53,466 nucleotides of DNA from Hydrogenovibrio sp. SC-1 (GCF_002848135.1 NZ_PKGB01000015.1:1-53466), one strand, 5' to 3'. Numbered from the stretch's first letter, positions 33,934 to 44,000 are shown. The notes: generated by a model from the letters alone, not told the origin. Translations and numbers: made by a program.

Positions 33934-34881
33934 ATGCAAATCCAGTGGTATCCAGGACACATGCACAAAGCGCAAAAAGCGGTTCGTGACATTTTGCCGC
34001 AAGTCGATTTAATTATTGAAGTACTCGATGCTCGCATTCCATTTAGTAGCGAAAATCCGATGATTGCTCAATTACGTGGCGACAAGCCCACCTTAAAAAT
34101 CTTGAACAAATCTGACTTAGCAGACTCCGAAAAAGTTCAACAATGGCAAGATTACTTTGCCACGTCAAGCCATATTCAGACCTTAGCCATTCATGCTCAG
34201 CAAGCAGACCGTAAAGAGCGCATCTTAAACCAAATAAAACAAATGGTTCCTCGCACCGACAATTCAGTCAAAATCATTCATGCTTTGATATTGGGCATCC
34301 CCAATGTTGGAAAATCAACCTTAATTAACACTCTTGCCAGCCGCACCATTGCCAAAACAGGAAATGAACCGGCCGTCACCAAAATCCTACAGCGAATTAA
34401 ATTAGAAGGTGGCATCACCCTGTTTGATTCGCCAGGACTATTGTGGCCAAACATTGAAAATAGCCATTCTGGCTATCGCTTGGCCATTACCGGCGGTATT
34501 AAAGAAACGGCTTTTGAGCTACCTGACATCGCTAGCTATGCTGCCGAATATTGCTTAAAAGCTTATCCAGAGCGCTTAAAACAGCGTTATCAATTATCCG
34601 AACTGCCTGCTGATGGCCCTGCTCCAGAAATAACTTTCCTGGAACAAATTGGAAAAAGTCGAGGCTGCTTAGTGTCTGGCGGACAAGTCAACCTCGACAA
34701 AATTTCACGAATTTTTATCAATGAACTTCGCGAAGGATTGCTTGGACCAATCTGCTTTGAACTTCCGGAAAATATGATCGAAGAATCTCAACAAGTTGAA
34801 GCACAACGCATCCTCAAGGCGGCTAAAAAACAACAGCGTTTAGAAGCCAAAAAGAATAAACAATCCAAACGTCGACGCTAA
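33934..34881 (+). CDS. YlqF/RbgA-type circularly permuted ribosome-assembly GTPase
   Basis: The 315-residue GTPase has motifs in permuted order: G4 NKSD (58-61), then G1 GIPNVGKST (121-129), then G3 DSPG (165-168). This order defines the YlqF/YawG family, whose best-studied member RbgA helps mature the large ribosomal subunit. The N-terminus MQIQWYPGHMHKAQKAVRD is the family hallmark. The ATG at 33934 is chosen over an upstream TTG that overlaps the preceding gene. The C-terminus is Lys/Arg/Gln-rich. Confidence 0.92.
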   Translation: MQIQWYPGHMHKAQKAVRDILPQVDLIIEVLDARIPFSSENPMIAQLRGDKPTLKILNKSDLADSEKVQQWQDYFATSSHIQTLAIHAQQADRKERILNQIKQMVPRTDNSVKIIHALILGIPNVGKSTLINTLASRTIAKTGNEPAVTKILQRIKLEGGITLFDSPGLLWPNIENSHSGYRLAITGGIKETAFELPDIASYAAEYCLKAYPERLKQRYQLSELPADGPAPEITFLEQIGKSRGCLVSGGQVNLDKISRIFINELREGLLGPICFELPENMIEESQQVEAQRILKAAKKQQRLEAKKNKQSKRRR

Positions 34882-34930
34882 ACACCCACGGTAACCAGCG
34901 TTTTTTAATATTTTTTAGAAGGGCATAATA

Positions 34931-35770
34931 ATGTTGAGCTATCAGCACGGTTATCATGCAGGCAACTTTGCCGATGTTCTCAAGCACAGTGTCAGTATTC
35001 AAATTTTAAATTACCTAACCCAAAAACCTAAACCCCTATTTTACTTGGATACCCATGCTGGCTGCGGTGCCTTTCAGTTAACAGGTCATCAAGCACAAAA
35101 GAATAAGGAATATGAAACTGGCATTGGTCAACTTTGGCAAAATTCGACTTCTCAGCCACCTTTAATCCGTGATTACCTTCACTGGATCAAACGATTTAAC
35201 CAAACCTCAACGCTCAGTCATTACCCAGGCTCACCCTGGTTTGCACAGCAGATATTAAGGCCGCAAGATCGATTGGGGCTTTATGAGCTCCACCCCCAAG
35301 AATATCAACACCTTAAGCACAATATGGAAACCGATGTTCGTATTAAAACCTTTCAATCAAATGGTTTTCAAGCTTGCCTAAGTCAGTTACCACCGAAAGA
35401 AAAGCGCGGCTATATTCTGATAGACCCGCCTTATGAAGTAAAACAAGATTATCAAACAGTGGTAGAAGTGATGAAAAAGGCACACCGAAAATTCTCACAA
35501 GGAACTTATGCCTTGTGGTACCCGGTTGTTGAGCGTTTTCGCATAGAACAACTTGAAAAAGCCTTTATAGAAAGTGGTATCAAAAACATTCAGCTCTTTG
35601 AACTAGGAATTGATAGTGACAACGCCAAAGGCATGATGGCCAGCGGCATGATTGTCATTAATCCACCTTGGACCCTGTATAAAACCATGCAAACCGATTT
35701 GCCCATCTTAACGCACCAACTCGCCCCCACGAAAGGACATTTTAGAACCGAACAACTGGTTGCGGAATAA
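34931..35770 (+). CDS. rlmJ: 23S rRNA (adenine(2030)-N6)-methyltransferase RlmJ
   Basis: RlmJ methylates A2030 of 23S rRNA using S-adenosylmethionine. The 279-residue protein has the family start MLSYQHGYHAGNFADVLKH, the SAM-site region FYLDTHAGCGAFQL (about 37-50), the catalytic IDPPYE motif (near 165), and GMMASGMIVINPPWTL near the end. It lies 49 bases after the GTPase with AGAAGGGC ahead of the start. The two ribosome genes probably share a transcript. Confidence 0.95.
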   Translation: MLSYQHGYHAGNFADVLKHSVSIQILNYLTQKPKPLFYLDTHAGCGAFQLTGHQAQKNKEYETGIGQLWQNSTSQPPLIRDYLHWIKRFNQTSTLSHYPGSPWFAQQILRPQDRLGLYELHPQEYQHLKHNMETDVRIKTFQSNGFQACLSQLPPKEKRGYILIDPPYEVKQDYQTVVEVMKKAHRKFSQGTYALWYPVVERFRIEQLEKAFIESGIKNIQLFELGIDSDNAKGMMASGMIVINPPWTLYKTMQTDLPILTHQLAPTKGHFRTEQLVAE

Positions 35771-35952
35771 AGTCCAACCCACATGCTTCATGAATTTGTT
35801 CTGGGATTGCGCAGGAAGTTGTTTTCACAAGGCAATTTTTGAAGAAGTGTCCTATCCTTGATGACGGCTAACTGGGAAAATATGTCTTGTGGAATCAAGG
35901 GGAAAGCGAGATCGGTGCAAATTTGTGAAATATCTAGGGGCAGTGATTCTCT

Positions 35953-36774
35953 TTATTTTTTTAAATACTCATTCGCAATTTCTAAAGCTTCAACTGCGTC
36001 CAAACCTTGATGCATAAAATCATACGCAACCTGTTGTTTTTCTGTTAAAAACCGCGCTTCGAAATCTGCAATTAAAGTACGCCAGGCCAGCTTATCCTCT
36101 GTATTATCAGGGGTATGTGCCAACAACTTAGCCAAGGTGGCAAAAGCGACGGTACTGTCATTCATTTGCTGCAGATAGAGTCGAAAATCTGAAAACTCTT
36201 CTTTTAGCTCTTGCAACTTAGTCTCTGCATCTAACGGACAGTCAAATAAGCTGTCAACCGCATTCAGAAACCGCATCACTTCTTTTTGATTATTTTCAGA
36301 CTGGGTCACCGCAAGGTTTAAAGCCATACTGGCTTCCTGAAAATCCGCCTCGTCCTTTGATAAAGCAGACCCATCTTCTAAAAAATTAAATTCGGATAAC
36401 TTAGAAGCCTCCATTGACACCAGCGCAGTATCAGCATCGGTCATAACCAATCGATGATGAGCCAATAATTGACCACTAGTCACTTGTGCGATATGACAAC
36501 CACACAAATACTGTCCCGACTCATCTGGACGCAGATGAATCACCTCAACGCCTTCAAGACAATAAACTTCATCAGACTGCTCATTTCTCACTCTCAGACT
36601 TAACTGTTGATGTGGTAAAAACAAATCCGGATCATCAACCAGAAACCCCAACCCTGTTAAATTGACATCCGCACCCTCAAATGCTGCCGAGAAAGTTTCA
36701 TCCTCATGATTTGTCACATAAAATGGCCGTTCAAAACGCATGGACTGTCTTTGTTCAAGATCCATTTGAATCAT
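35953..36774 (-). CDS. PilZ-domain protein with an unassigned C-terminal helical region
   Basis: In this 273-residue protein the first 115 residues look like a PilZ domain, a binder of cyclic di-GMP. The basic RQSMRFERPF supplies the RxxxR motif (residues 9-13), and DVNLTGLGF fits the (D/N)x(S/T)xxG motif at about 36-41. The remaining 150 residues are helical and acidic and match nothing I know. GGGGAG lies six bases before the start. The gene may tie c-di-GMP to motility or adhesion; near a large flagellar cluster this is plausible but unproven. Confidence 0.75.
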   Translation of the reverse strand: MIQMDLEQRQSMRFERPFYVTNHEDETFSAAFEGADVNLTGLGFLVDDPDLFLPHQQLSLRVRNEQSDEVYCLEGVEVIHLRPDESGQYLCGCHIAQVTSGQLLAHHRLVMTDADTALVSMEASKLSEFNFLEDGSALSKDEADFQEASMALNLAVTQSENNQKEVMRFLNAVDSLFDCPLDAETKLQELKEEFSDFRLYLQQMNDSTVAFATLAKLLAHTPDNTEDKLAWRTLIADFEARFLTEKQQVAYDFMHQGLDAVEALEIANEYLKK

Positions 36775-36809
36775 TGTTTTCTCCCCACTTGCAACTGAAC
36801 AACCAAAGC

Positions 36810-37064
36810 CTATTTAAAGCCAAGTGCGTCGCTATCCGCTTTTGGAATCCAGCCCAAACGACTTCTCACTTTTAACGATTGAATATTACGTACAATCGGC
36901 ATTACTGTCACCAGTCCCCACAATTGTTGATACCAGTGCCAACCAACACTCGACGGTTGTTTTGACCACCAAAGGTTATTGACGCCAAAATGCTTGGTTT
37001 TAAAAACCAGGTGAATGATCAGTCGCCAATATTTAATTGCATATCGAATTGTTGTTTTATTCAC
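36810..37064 (-). CDS. hypothetical protein between tlpA-like and PilZ genes
   Basis: The 84-residue frame has a good AAGGATG ribosome site, 10 bases after the upstream gene on the same strand and 35 bases before the PilZ gene. The product is basic and Trp-rich (WWSKQ, WHWYQQLWG), with one hydrophobic stretch (about 37-58), possibly membrane-associated. No family is recognised; it may be real because spacing and ribosome site are good. Confidence 0.45.
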   Translation of the reverse strand: MNKTTIRYAIKYWRLIIHLVFKTKHFGVNNLWWSKQPSSVGWHWYQQLWGLVTVMPIVRNIQSLKVRSRLGWIPKADSDALGFK

Positions 37065-37074
37065 GATACATCCT

Positions 37075-37575
37075 TTACTTTAAATGGCCATATTTTTCTA
37101 GAAAATCTTCTAACATTTGCTGATTAACGCCCCCGGTTCGAGCAGCAATGACTTCTCCGGATGGAGACACCATATAGGTCGTCGGTAAACCGCGTAAAGG
37201 ACCGAATGGCGTTGTTTTATTATCAATAATCCCTGTCGGCCGAACCACGGGAAACTTAATCATTTGTTCTTCTAAAAAAGCTTGTACCTTTTTGACAGAA
37301 GCCTGTTCATAATTTACCCCTAAGACAATGGCATCTTTATTTTTGTGTGCTTCATGAAAGAAGCTGAGTTCTGGCATTTCAACCAAGCAAGGAGGACACC
37401 AAGTCGCCCAATAATTAACCACCACCCATTTACCTTGGTAGTCTGACAATTGAACTGTTTTGCCATCTAAGGTTTTAAATTCAATTTTCTCTGTAGCCTG
37501 TGAAGGGGAAACAAAGCTAACAAACAGGGTAGCCAAAATCCAAAATACGCCCAAATAAACCCTATTTTTTATCAT
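37075..37575 (-). CDS. TlpA/ResA-like periplasmic thioredoxin
   Basis: The product is a 166-residue thiol-disulfide protein. The signal peptide or anchor covers residues 1-27. The thioredoxin fold has the active site WCPPC (Cys60, Cys63), a cis-proline loop (GLPTTYMV) and the GFPVV-like strand KFPVVRP. Such proteins reduce disulfides or help cytochrome c maturation. The ATG at 37575 has AGGA ahead of it; an ATG 18 bases earlier overlaps that site. It directly follows hda. Confidence 0.88.
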   Translation of the reverse strand: MIKNRVYLGVFWILATLFVSFVSPSQATEKIEFKTLDGKTVQLSDYQGKWVVVNYWATWCPPCLVEMPELSFFHEAHKNKDAIVLGVNYEQASVKKVQAFLEEQMIKFPVVRPTGIIDNKTTPFGPLRGLPTTYMVSPSGEVIAARTGGVNQQMLEDFLEKYGHLK

Positions 37576-37593
37576 TTCATTTTTCCTATACAT

Positions 37594-38304
37594 TTATGCG
37601 ACTCTTAAAATGTGTTTCACAAAAGGCAAGGTCATTCGCCGTTTTTCAACAAAAGAGGCTTGCTCTAACAACTTCAAAACCGACAACAACTCTTGCAGAT
37701 CATTTGAAAATTGCTTTACCAAATAATTCCCCACTTCTATGGGCAATTCAAATCCGAGCTTTTGAGCATGGCGCTGTAACGCCAATACGATATCTTGTTT
37801 TCGTGTTAGCGGTTTTAATGTAATCGGCATCACTGACATCAACGCTTGCAACCACTCAGTCGTTTCAACCGACCAAGAAGTTACATCACTACTCCCCGAC
37901 ATCACCACTTGATGCCCCAAAGCTTTAGAACGCATGACTAGGTTTGCCAACGCCAACTCCCAATCTGGATCACCCATCACATGATCGACATCATCCAAAC
38001 ACACCAAAGGGGTTTGCTCAAGTCCATGCAATACATCTGCAATTAATGGCAAACTTGAATCTGCCAAAGGCAAATAGACACTAGCGCGATTTTTTTCGGT
38101 TACAAACCGGCAAGCAGCTTGCAATAAGTGGGTTTTGCCTGTGCCAACCTCGCCATACACATAAAAAGACTCATCACTCTGTCTATCTGACAAACTCTGC
38201 TGAAACTGTGCTAACTTAAATGCAACCCCTTCTTCTTCAGCGATGTAGGTATCAAAGCAGACCTCTTCTCTCAAGCCAATTTTTAACGGTAATTGCACAA
38301 ACAT
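37594..38304 (-). CDS. hda: DnaA regulatory inactivator Hda
   Basis: Hda couples DnaA-ATP hydrolysis to the loaded sliding clamp and prevents over-initiation of replication. The 236-residue protein has the N-terminal clamp-binding motif QLPL (residues 4-7), Walker A GEVGTGKT (51-58) and Walker B VCLDDVDHV (about 101-109). It lacks the DnaA DNA-binding domain. It follows the DUF2066 gene by 11 bases, an arrangement common near purM-purN. Confidence 0.93.
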   Translation of the reverse strand: MFVQLPLKIGLREEVCFDTYIAEEEGVAFKLAQFQQSLSDRQSDESFYVYGEVGTGKTHLLQAACRFVTEKNRASVYLPLADSSLPLIADVLHGLEQTPLVCLDDVDHVMGDPDWELALANLVMRSKALGHQVVMSGSSDVTSWSVETTEWLQALMSVMPITLKPLTRKQDIVLALQRHAQKLGFELPIEVGNYLVKQFSNDLQELLSVLKLLEQASFVEKRRMTLPFVKHILRVA

Positions 38305-38315
38305 GTTGGAGGCCC

Positions 38316-39419
38316 TTACTCAGAAGCTGGTGACTGCGATTGCCATTGGAAATCCACTCGTCCAATTAACGCATTATCATCCACTAGTTTTAAAAAGGAT
38401 AAGGCTTGTAAACGTTCTAATAACTGGGTATAGCTCCCCTGGTATTCAACTTCAAATACAACGGTTGCCTCTTTCAACGAGACCAACTTAACCTGGTGAA
38501 CCATTGGCTTAATTTTTTTCAAGTAACTTTCTAATTGGGTAACTTGAGCAGCTGAATAAATATCGTCAAATCGCAAAGTCACAGCGCCCAGAAAATCAGC
38601 CTGTTGACGATAACTCGCAGAGTATGCCTGAATCAAGGTTAAAAAGATTTGATCATAAAAAGCATCCACTGAAACAAAGTCCATATCCTTCACAAGCGGA
38701 ATGACACTCTCTCCACTGCGGCTAAACACTTGCCACTTGTAATGTTGACGTCCATTAATCAAGGATTCAACCTGAAAGCTTAACAAATAATCTGCCGAGC
38801 TACTTTGTAAACGATCAGCAACGGCCTGGCTATGACTTTGTCCCTCGGGATAAACCCAAACTTTCCCTTCATGATCCAGCTCAATTGGTAATCCCAACTG
38901 CTCCGCACTATGCCGAAAATCCATGTCAGCGGCATACTCCATATTTTGAGAAGTTAACTTCACCAAAGTACCCGCCATCATTCGAGATCCCATCACCAAG
39001 GTTGTTGGGCGATTGCGATAAGGCCAACTGACCCAACCCTGTTTTTGAAACGTTTTATATAGCCGCCCCTTATCAAACTGAAAAACTAAATAGCTCCCCA
39101 CTTTGACCCCTTCCACTTCATAGGGTTCATAACGATAACTTTTTAGCCATACTTTGGGTTGATTGAGAAGATCAGCCACTTCTGCTTGATTCAAGATATC
39201 TTCACTACCCGTCAAACGGATTAATACGCGACGCATGGCATTCTGCAAAACACGATCAAAAGCGCTTTCTGATCGCACTCGTTCACCATCCTCTTGCAAT
39301 ACTTTAATTTCAAATAAATCAGGTACCTTCACTTCCAATGACGCAGGTTCTGCGTAGGCGCTTCCAGTCAGCCACACGCCAATAACGATAAAAAAACCAC
39401 GCAAGAGAAAACTTCTCAT
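38316..39419 (-). CDS. DUF2066 domain-containing exported protein
   Basis: The 367-residue protein has a signal peptide (RSFLLRGFFIVIGVWLTGSAYA) and the DUF2066 pattern (AFDRVLQNAMRRVLIRLTGSEDIL; WLKSYRYE; VWVYPEG). The function is not known; the gene is conserved next to hda and divergent from purM in many gammaproteobacteria. The ATG at 39419 has GGAG five bases ahead and is preferred over a GTG six bases upstream. Confidence 0.85.
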   Translation of the reverse strand: MRSFLLRGFFIVIGVWLTGSAYAEPASLEVKVPDLFEIKVLQEDGERVRSESAFDRVLQNAMRRVLIRLTGSEDILNQAEVADLLNQPKVWLKSYRYEPYEVEGVKVGSYLVFQFDKGRLYKTFQKQGWVSWPYRNRPTTLVMGSRMMAGTLVKLTSQNMEYAADMDFRHSAEQLGLPIELDHEGKVWVYPEGQSHSQAVADRLQSSSADYLLSFQVESLINGRQHYKWQVFSRSGESVIPLVKDMDFVSVDAFYDQIFLTLIQAYSASYRQQADFLGAVTLRFDDIYSAAQVTQLESYLKKIKPMVHQVKLVSLKEATVVFEVEYQGSYTQLLERLQALSFLKLVDDNALIGRVDFQWQSQSPASE

Positions 39420-39613
39420 AATCACTCCACTATTTTTAGTTACAATATGTTATCCGATTTTGCCGACAATCTCAGGTTAATTCCGATGGACACAACGATT
39501 AACGCCTGTTTGAGTGATCCATGTCTTGTTGGCGCTATTTTCAAGACGAGACGCGACAAGCAGTGTTAAATTGCTGCTCAAACCGTCTCTTAAAAAAGTT
39601 ACGACACAATCAT

Positions 39614-40657
39614 ATGACTAAAAAGACCCCTTCTATTAGCTACAAAGATGCCGGCGTTGATATTGATGCAGGCAATGCACTTGTTGAAGCCATTAAACCC
39701 ATTGCTAAAGCCACTGCTCGCCCTGAAGTTTCAACTTCATTAGGGGGATTTGGTGCCTTATTTGAATTACCAATGGGAAAATACAAAAACCCACTTTTGG
39801 TTTCTGGAACCGATGGTGTTGGCACCAAGCTCCGATTAGCAATTGAAAGTGGTAAACATGATCAAGTCGGTATAGACCTAGTTGCTATGTGCGTTAATGA
39901 CCTTATTGTTCAAGGTGCTGAACCCCTATTTTTCCTTGACTACTATGCAACAGGAAAGCTCGATATCTACACCGCTCGTGATGTTGTAAAAGGAATTGGT
40001 GAAGGCTGTAAGCAATCAGGTTGTGCATTGATTGGCGGCGAAACTGCAGAGATGCCAGGAATGTACCCAGATGGCGATTACGACTTAGCAGGATTTTGTG
40101 TCGGTATTGTTGAAAAAGCTGACTTAATTGATGGTCAAAAAGTTAAAGCTGGTGATGTATTGCTTGGACTCGCCTCATCTGGTCCTCATTCAAATGGGTA
40201 TTCACTCATTCGAAAAATTATTGAAGTCAATGGCACCCAGCTGCATCAAGATTGTGATGGTCAGCCATTAATTGATGCTCTGATGGCACCGACTAAAATT
40301 TATGTCAAATCCATATTAGAGCTGATGAAGCAGGTTGAAATTCATGCTGTATCCCACATTACCGGTGGTGGACTATTAGAAAACTTGCCGAGAGTGATGC
40401 CCGAATATACACAAGCGGTGATAGATTCAAAAAGCTGGCAACGGCCTGCTGTGTTTGATTGGATTCAAGAACACGGCAATGTTGAATTTTTAGAAATGCA
40501 TCGCACTTTAAACTGTGGCATTGGTATGGTCGTTGTGGTTAGTGAAGAAAACCAACAAGCTGCTATGGACAGCTTAACCGCGCAAGGCGAAACCGTGAGC
40601 GTTATTGGTAAAATTGAACAAGCGGAGTCGCAAGAGCCCAGTGTTCAACTTAACTAA
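39614..40657 (+). CDS. purM: phosphoribosylformylglycinamidine cyclo-ligase PurM
   Basis: PurM (AIR synthase) closes the imidazole ring in purine synthesis using ATP. The 347-residue product matches the usual length. Motifs include [13 protein letters not shown] at the start, [13 protein letters not shown] (near 58-70), [11 protein letters not shown] and [14 protein letters not shown]. The start at 39614 aligns with other PurM proteins; the frame stays open further upstream without family similarity. It precedes purN by 12 bases and they form the usual purMN pair. I see no PurR box in the 188-base upstream gap. Confidence 0.96.
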   Translation: MTKKTPSISYKDAGVDIDAGNALVEAIKPIAKATARPEVSTSLGGFGALFELPMGKYKNPLLVSGTDGVGTKLRLAIESGKHDQVGIDLVAMCVNDLIVQGAEPLFFLDYYATGKLDIYTARDVVKGIGEGCKQSGCALIGGETAEMPGMYPDGDYDLAGFCVGIVEKADLIDGQKVKAGDVLLGLASSGPHSNGYSLIRKIIEVNGTQLHQDCDGQPLIDALMAPTKIYVKSILELMKQVEIHAVSHITGGGLLENLPRVMPEYTQAVIDSKSWQRPAVFDWIQEHGNVEFLEMHRTLNCGIGMVVVVSEENQQAAMDSLTAQGETVSVIGKIEQAESQEPSVQLN

Positions 40658-40669
40658 TATTGAAACTGG

Positions 40670-41344
40670 ATGCCCTGCTCTATGAATCAACCGCCTAAAA
40701 TGCGTATCGCAGTACTGATATCCGGTACCGGATCTAATTTAAAAGCATTAATTGATCATCAATCCACCGCACATTATCAAATTGGATGTGTGCTTTCAAA
40801 TCGCCCTGAGGCAAAAGGGATTGTGTTTGCTCAACAGGCAGGTATTGCCACTGAAATTTTAGATCACACCCATTTTGAATCGCGTGACGCGTTTGATCAG
40901 GAAATGATTTCAGCTCTATCACGTCATCAAATCGATGCGATTGTTTTGGCAGGGTTTATGCGCATTCTCACGCCGAACTTTGTCAACCATTACCTGGGAA
41001 AAATGTTAAACATCCACCCCTCTTTATTGCCCAAATACCCCGGACTGAATACCCATAAAAGAGCTTTAGAAGCAAATGATGCTGAGCACGGCATTAGCAT
41101 TCACTTTGTGACATCTGAACTCGATGGCGGTCCAGTTATTTGCCAATCAAAATTTAACATTACCGAAAATGACACAGTAGAATCCTTACAAAAAAAAGCG
41201 CACCAATATGAACACAAAGCATACTGGCAAGTGGTTGAATGGCTAGCGACTGGGGATATTGCGTTAAAAAATGGCCAGGCCTGGTTTAACAACCAACCAT
41301 TAAACCAGCCTCTACAGCTATCCCCTACTTCGGATCCGTTGTGA
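40670..41344 (+). CDS. purN: phosphoribosylglycinamide formyltransferase PurN
   Basis: PurN transfers the formyl group from 10-formyl-THF to GAR in purine synthesis. The 224-residue frame contains AVLISGTGSNLKALID, the catalytic-site region NIHPSLLPKYPGLNTH (Asn and His) and the late HFVTSELDGGPVI with the catalytic Asp. Starts at 40670, 40682 or 40700 are possible; the last aligns best with E. coli PurN. Its stop overlaps the next gene. A CCAGGCCTGG palindrome lies near its 3' end. Confidence 0.95.
   Translation: MPCSMNQPPKMRIAVLISGTGSNLKALIDHQSTAHYQIGCVLSNRPEAKGIVFAQQAGIATEILDHTHFESRDAFDQEMISALSRHQIDAIVLAGFMRILTPNFVNHYLGKMLNIHPSLLPKYPGLNTHKRALEANDAEHGISIHFVTSELDGGPVICQSKFNITENDTVESLQKKAHQYEHKAYWQVVEWLATGDIALKNGQAWFNNQPLNQPLQLSPTSDPL
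41273..41286. repeat. CCAGGCCTGG palindrome family, copy 4 (inside purN)
   Basis: The core at 41275-41284 is perfect. It falls within the last twenty-some codons of purN, in a segment beyond the conserved fold, and has short arms only (GGCC...GGTT). Confidence 0.6.
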
Positions 41345-42093
41345 TGATAACTACATCCCAAAATACAGCGCCGAGAGCAATATGTACTGGACTCTTTGCT
41401 GTATTATTGAGTAGCTTTGCAAGCATAACGAAAGCCCAACCCTTACCTGAATTCAAAGCACAGTTTGACATCTGGGTAATGGGATTTAATATTGGTGAAG
41501 CCCAGCATAAAATGACCTGTCAGCAACAAGATTGTTTGCTTACCAGCATTGCTGAACCCCCTGGCTGGGTTAAACGCTTTATTAATGAATCCGCTGTTGA
41601 AAAAATCAAAATTAAACAGTCAGATACCGATTTCAAATGGTTATCGTACAAAAAATTTCTGACTCGCCGAAAGAGTGGCGATACCATTAATAAGACCGAA
41701 ACACTGGTGCGTAACCAAGCCAACAATCAAATCGATTATGTTGAAGAACAACGTTCATGGCCCAACCCTGAACGAGTTTATGATGTCATTTCCATTGCCT
41801 ATGGCCTCCAATTCTTAGTGTTAAACGAGAAACCTTTAGATGACATCTATCTACAAGACACCAAAGGCCAACAAAAACTTAAATTTTCCACTTCGGCCAA
41901 GCCAGAAACCCTAAATTTGCCGTTTAATTATCGAGCTAAAACGCAACGCTACCATTTTCACAATGATAAAATCGATGCCAAACTTTGGTTAATGCCCAGT
42001 CTAAACTACTTTCCCGTTAAAATGATTGTGCTAAATAAAGATACTGATCGTAAAATTGAACTCGAACTTAACCAGAAGCTAAAAAGACCATGA
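41344..42093 (+). CDS. DUF3108 domain-containing exported protein
   Basis: The product is about 249 residues with a signal peptide (about 1-32, ending KAQP) and the DUF3108 fold pattern ([52 protein letters not shown]). The role is unknown; it may be an outer-membrane-associated beta protein. The ATG overlaps the purN stop by one base (a GTG three bases earlier is also possible) and the stop overlaps dcd, so purM-purN-DUF3108-dcd looks like one transcript. Confidence 0.85.
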   Translation: MITTSQNTAPRAICTGLFAVLLSSFASITKAQPLPEFKAQFDIWVMGFNIGEAQHKMTCQQQDCLLTSIAEPPGWVKRFINESAVEKIKIKQSDTDFKWLSYKKFLTRRKSGDTINKTETLVRNQANNQIDYVEEQRSWPNPERVYDVISIAYGLQFLVLNEKPLDDIYLQDTKGQQKLKFSTSAKPETLNLPFNYRAKTQRYHFHNDKIDAKLWLMPSLNYFPVKMIVLNKDTDRKIELELNQKLKRP

Positions 42094-42713
42094 AACTAAG
42101 CGACCGTGATATTATCCAACATTTAAAAATGGGCAAAATCGGCATAGAGCCGATGCCGGAACAACACAAAATCAAAGGCATTAGCGTTGACCTAAGACTG
42201 GCAGATAAATTCCGGGTGTTTAACGATCATACTGCACCTTTTATTGACCTCAGTGGCCCATCAGAAGAAATGCAGAAAATCATGGATCGAATCATGGGCG
42301 ATGAGGTGGTTATCCCAGAAGGCGAAGCATTTTTTCTACACCCTGGCGAACTGGCTTTAGCATCCACCTATGAGATCGTCTCCATCCCAGACGATTTAGT
42401 CGGATGGTTAGATGGGCGTTCGAGCCTCGCGCGCTTAGGCCTAATGGTTCATGTTACGGCTCACCGTATCGACCCCGGCTGGGAAGGCCAAATTGTGCTA
42501 GAAATTTTTAACAGCGGAAAACTACCGCTCGCCCTTCGTCCAGGGATGGATATCTGTGCCATTAATTTTGAAACGCTGTCCAGCGCCGCCATTAAGCCCT
42601 ATAACAAAAGAGCCGATGCCAAGTACCGAAACCAAAAAGGCCCTACCTCAAGCCGAATCACTCAAGATGCCCAGCTTTCCCACAATGAACGCCAACTTGA
42701 TCTGCTACCTTAG
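42090..42713 (+). CDS. dcd: dCTP deaminase
   Basis: Dcd deaminates dCTP to dUTP, the main route to dTTP in many gammaproteobacteria. The 207-residue protein has the signature [31 protein letters not shown] (about 110-140), with catalytic Glu in the VLE segment, and the substrate-binding SVDLRL near residue 32. It is a little longer than the E. coli enzyme (193), mainly at the C-terminus. It overlaps the preceding gene by four bases. Confidence 0.95.
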   Translation: MKLSDRDIIQHLKMGKIGIEPMPEQHKIKGISVDLRLADKFRVFNDHTAPFIDLSGPSEEMQKIMDRIMGDEVVIPEGEAFFLHPGELALASTYEIVSIPDDLVGWLDGRSSLARLGLMVHVTAHRIDPGWEGQIVLEIFNSGKLPLALRPGMDICAINFETLSSAAIKPYNKRADAKYRNQKGPTSSRITQDAQLSHNERQLDLLP

Positions 42714-42818
42714 CCTTTAAAACCGCTGTTACAGACAAAAGAGTCCAGTATTCATTCACAGCAATGTCCTTGAATTTTTTATGGATGAAGCCGACGCTTT
42801 AAAGGTTTAAAATAGCGC

Positions 42819-42844
42819 AAAAACGACCAGGCCTGGTCGTTTTT
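42819..42844. repeat. CCAGGCCTGG palindrome family, copy 5 (perfect 26-base form)
   Basis: This is a perfect 26-base palindrome: AAAAACGA, core CCAGGCCTGG (42827-42836), TCGTTTTT. It is the best copy of the family and can be taken as the consensus. It lies between dcd and apbC, 22 bases before apbC. As RNA it would fold to a hairpin followed by U residues on either strand, so terminator activity is possible. Confidence 0.8.
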
Positions 42845-42865
42845 AAATGAAATGGAATCGACACT

Positions 42866-43996
42866 ATGCAAATTCTTAAGAATCTTTTTGCCTCACAGCT
42901 ACCTGAAACGGAACAAGCTTTACTCTCTCAAAGCTTGCAGTCGTTAACGTTTGAAAGCTTAGCTGAGGGCAGCTTCTCAGAAAAAAACATTGAATCCGCT
43001 CACTTAAAGAAAGGTCAGCTGAAACTAAAACTAAAATTGCCTTTTGCCGCTAAAAGCTTATGGCCTTCTATCAGCCAAAAGCTTCAGAAACAACTAACCG
43101 ATCAGTCTAACGTCATTGAATCAGTCAGCTGTGATTTTCAAACTGAAATTGTTGCCCACTCGGTCCAAGGATCCATTCAACCCCTGTCCGGAGTTAAAAA
43201 TATTATTGCCGTCGCCTCTGGCAAAGGCGGGGTTGGCAAATCCACCACCAGCGTTAACCTGGCTTTGGCATTGCAAAGTGAAGGGGCCAACGTCGGAATA
43301 TTGGATGCCGATATATATGGCCCAAGCATTCCAACCATGCTTGGCGTTAATGACAAACCTGAAACCAAAGACGGCAAGTCGATGGAACCCATCTCAGCCT
43401 ACTCACTTCAGCTGATGTCAATTGGCTTTCTGATTAACCCTGAAGATGCGATGATTTGGCGAGGCCCTATCGTGACCTCAACCCTAGTTCAACTGCTGAA
43501 AGAAACCAACTGGGCTGATTTAGATTATCTGGTTATTGATTTACCCCCCGGCACTGGGGATGTTCAATTGACCTTATCGCAACAAATCCCTGTTACAGGC
43601 TCAGTCATTGTCACCACACCTCAAGAGGTTGCGTTGATTGATGCACGTAAAGCACTGCAAATGTTTAATAAAGTCAATATTCCTGTGTTGGGCGTGGTCG
43701 AGAATATGAGCACACACATCTGCGGACAATGCGGGCATGAAGAAGCCATTTTTGGCCATGATGGCGGGATGCTATTGGCAGAAGATAATCAGGTCGATTT
43801 TTTAGGCGCCCTACCTTTAGATGCTCGGATTCGCCAAAATATGGATGTCGGCGAACCCACCGTCATTAACGACCCTTTAGGGGAACTCAGTCAAAAGTAT
43901 CATGCCATCGCCACACAGGTTTCAAGCGCTATCGCGTTAAAACGCAAAGACTATGGCCATGCTTTTCCCAATATTGTGATTGAAAGTAACCCCTAA
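42866..43996 (+). CDS. apbC: Mrp/ApbC iron-sulfur cluster carrier ATPase
   Basis: ApbC is a P-loop NTPase that carries and delivers Fe-S clusters. The 376-residue protein has a short N-terminal MIP18-like part. The deviant Walker A ASGKGGVGKSTTSVNLALAL lies at about 116-135, followed by YGPSIPTMLG and DYLVIDLPPGTGDVQLTL. The cluster-binding CxxC is found in HICGQCGHEE (near 291-294). It is not overlapping its neighbours and converges on the next gene. Confidence 0.94.
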   Translation: MQILKNLFASQLPETEQALLSQSLQSLTFESLAEGSFSEKNIESAHLKKGQLKLKLKLPFAAKSLWPSISQKLQKQLTDQSNVIESVSCDFQTEIVAHSVQGSIQPLSGVKNIIAVASGKGGVGKSTTSVNLALALQSEGANVGILDADIYGPSIPTMLGVNDKPETKDGKSMEPISAYSLQLMSIGFLINPEDAMIWRGPIVTSTLVQLLKETNWADLDYLVIDLPPGTGDVQLTLSQQIPVTGSVIVTTPQEVALIDARKALQMFNKVNIPVLGVVENMSTHICGQCGHEEAIFGHDGGMLLAEDNQVDFLGALPLDARIRQNMDVGEPTVINDPLGELSQKYHAIATQVSSAIALKRKDYGHAFPNIVIESNP

Positions 43997-44000
43997 TCGG

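Noticed and set aside
39426-39613. PurR operator before purM
   Set aside because: No ACGCAAACGTTTGCGT-like palindrome is present.
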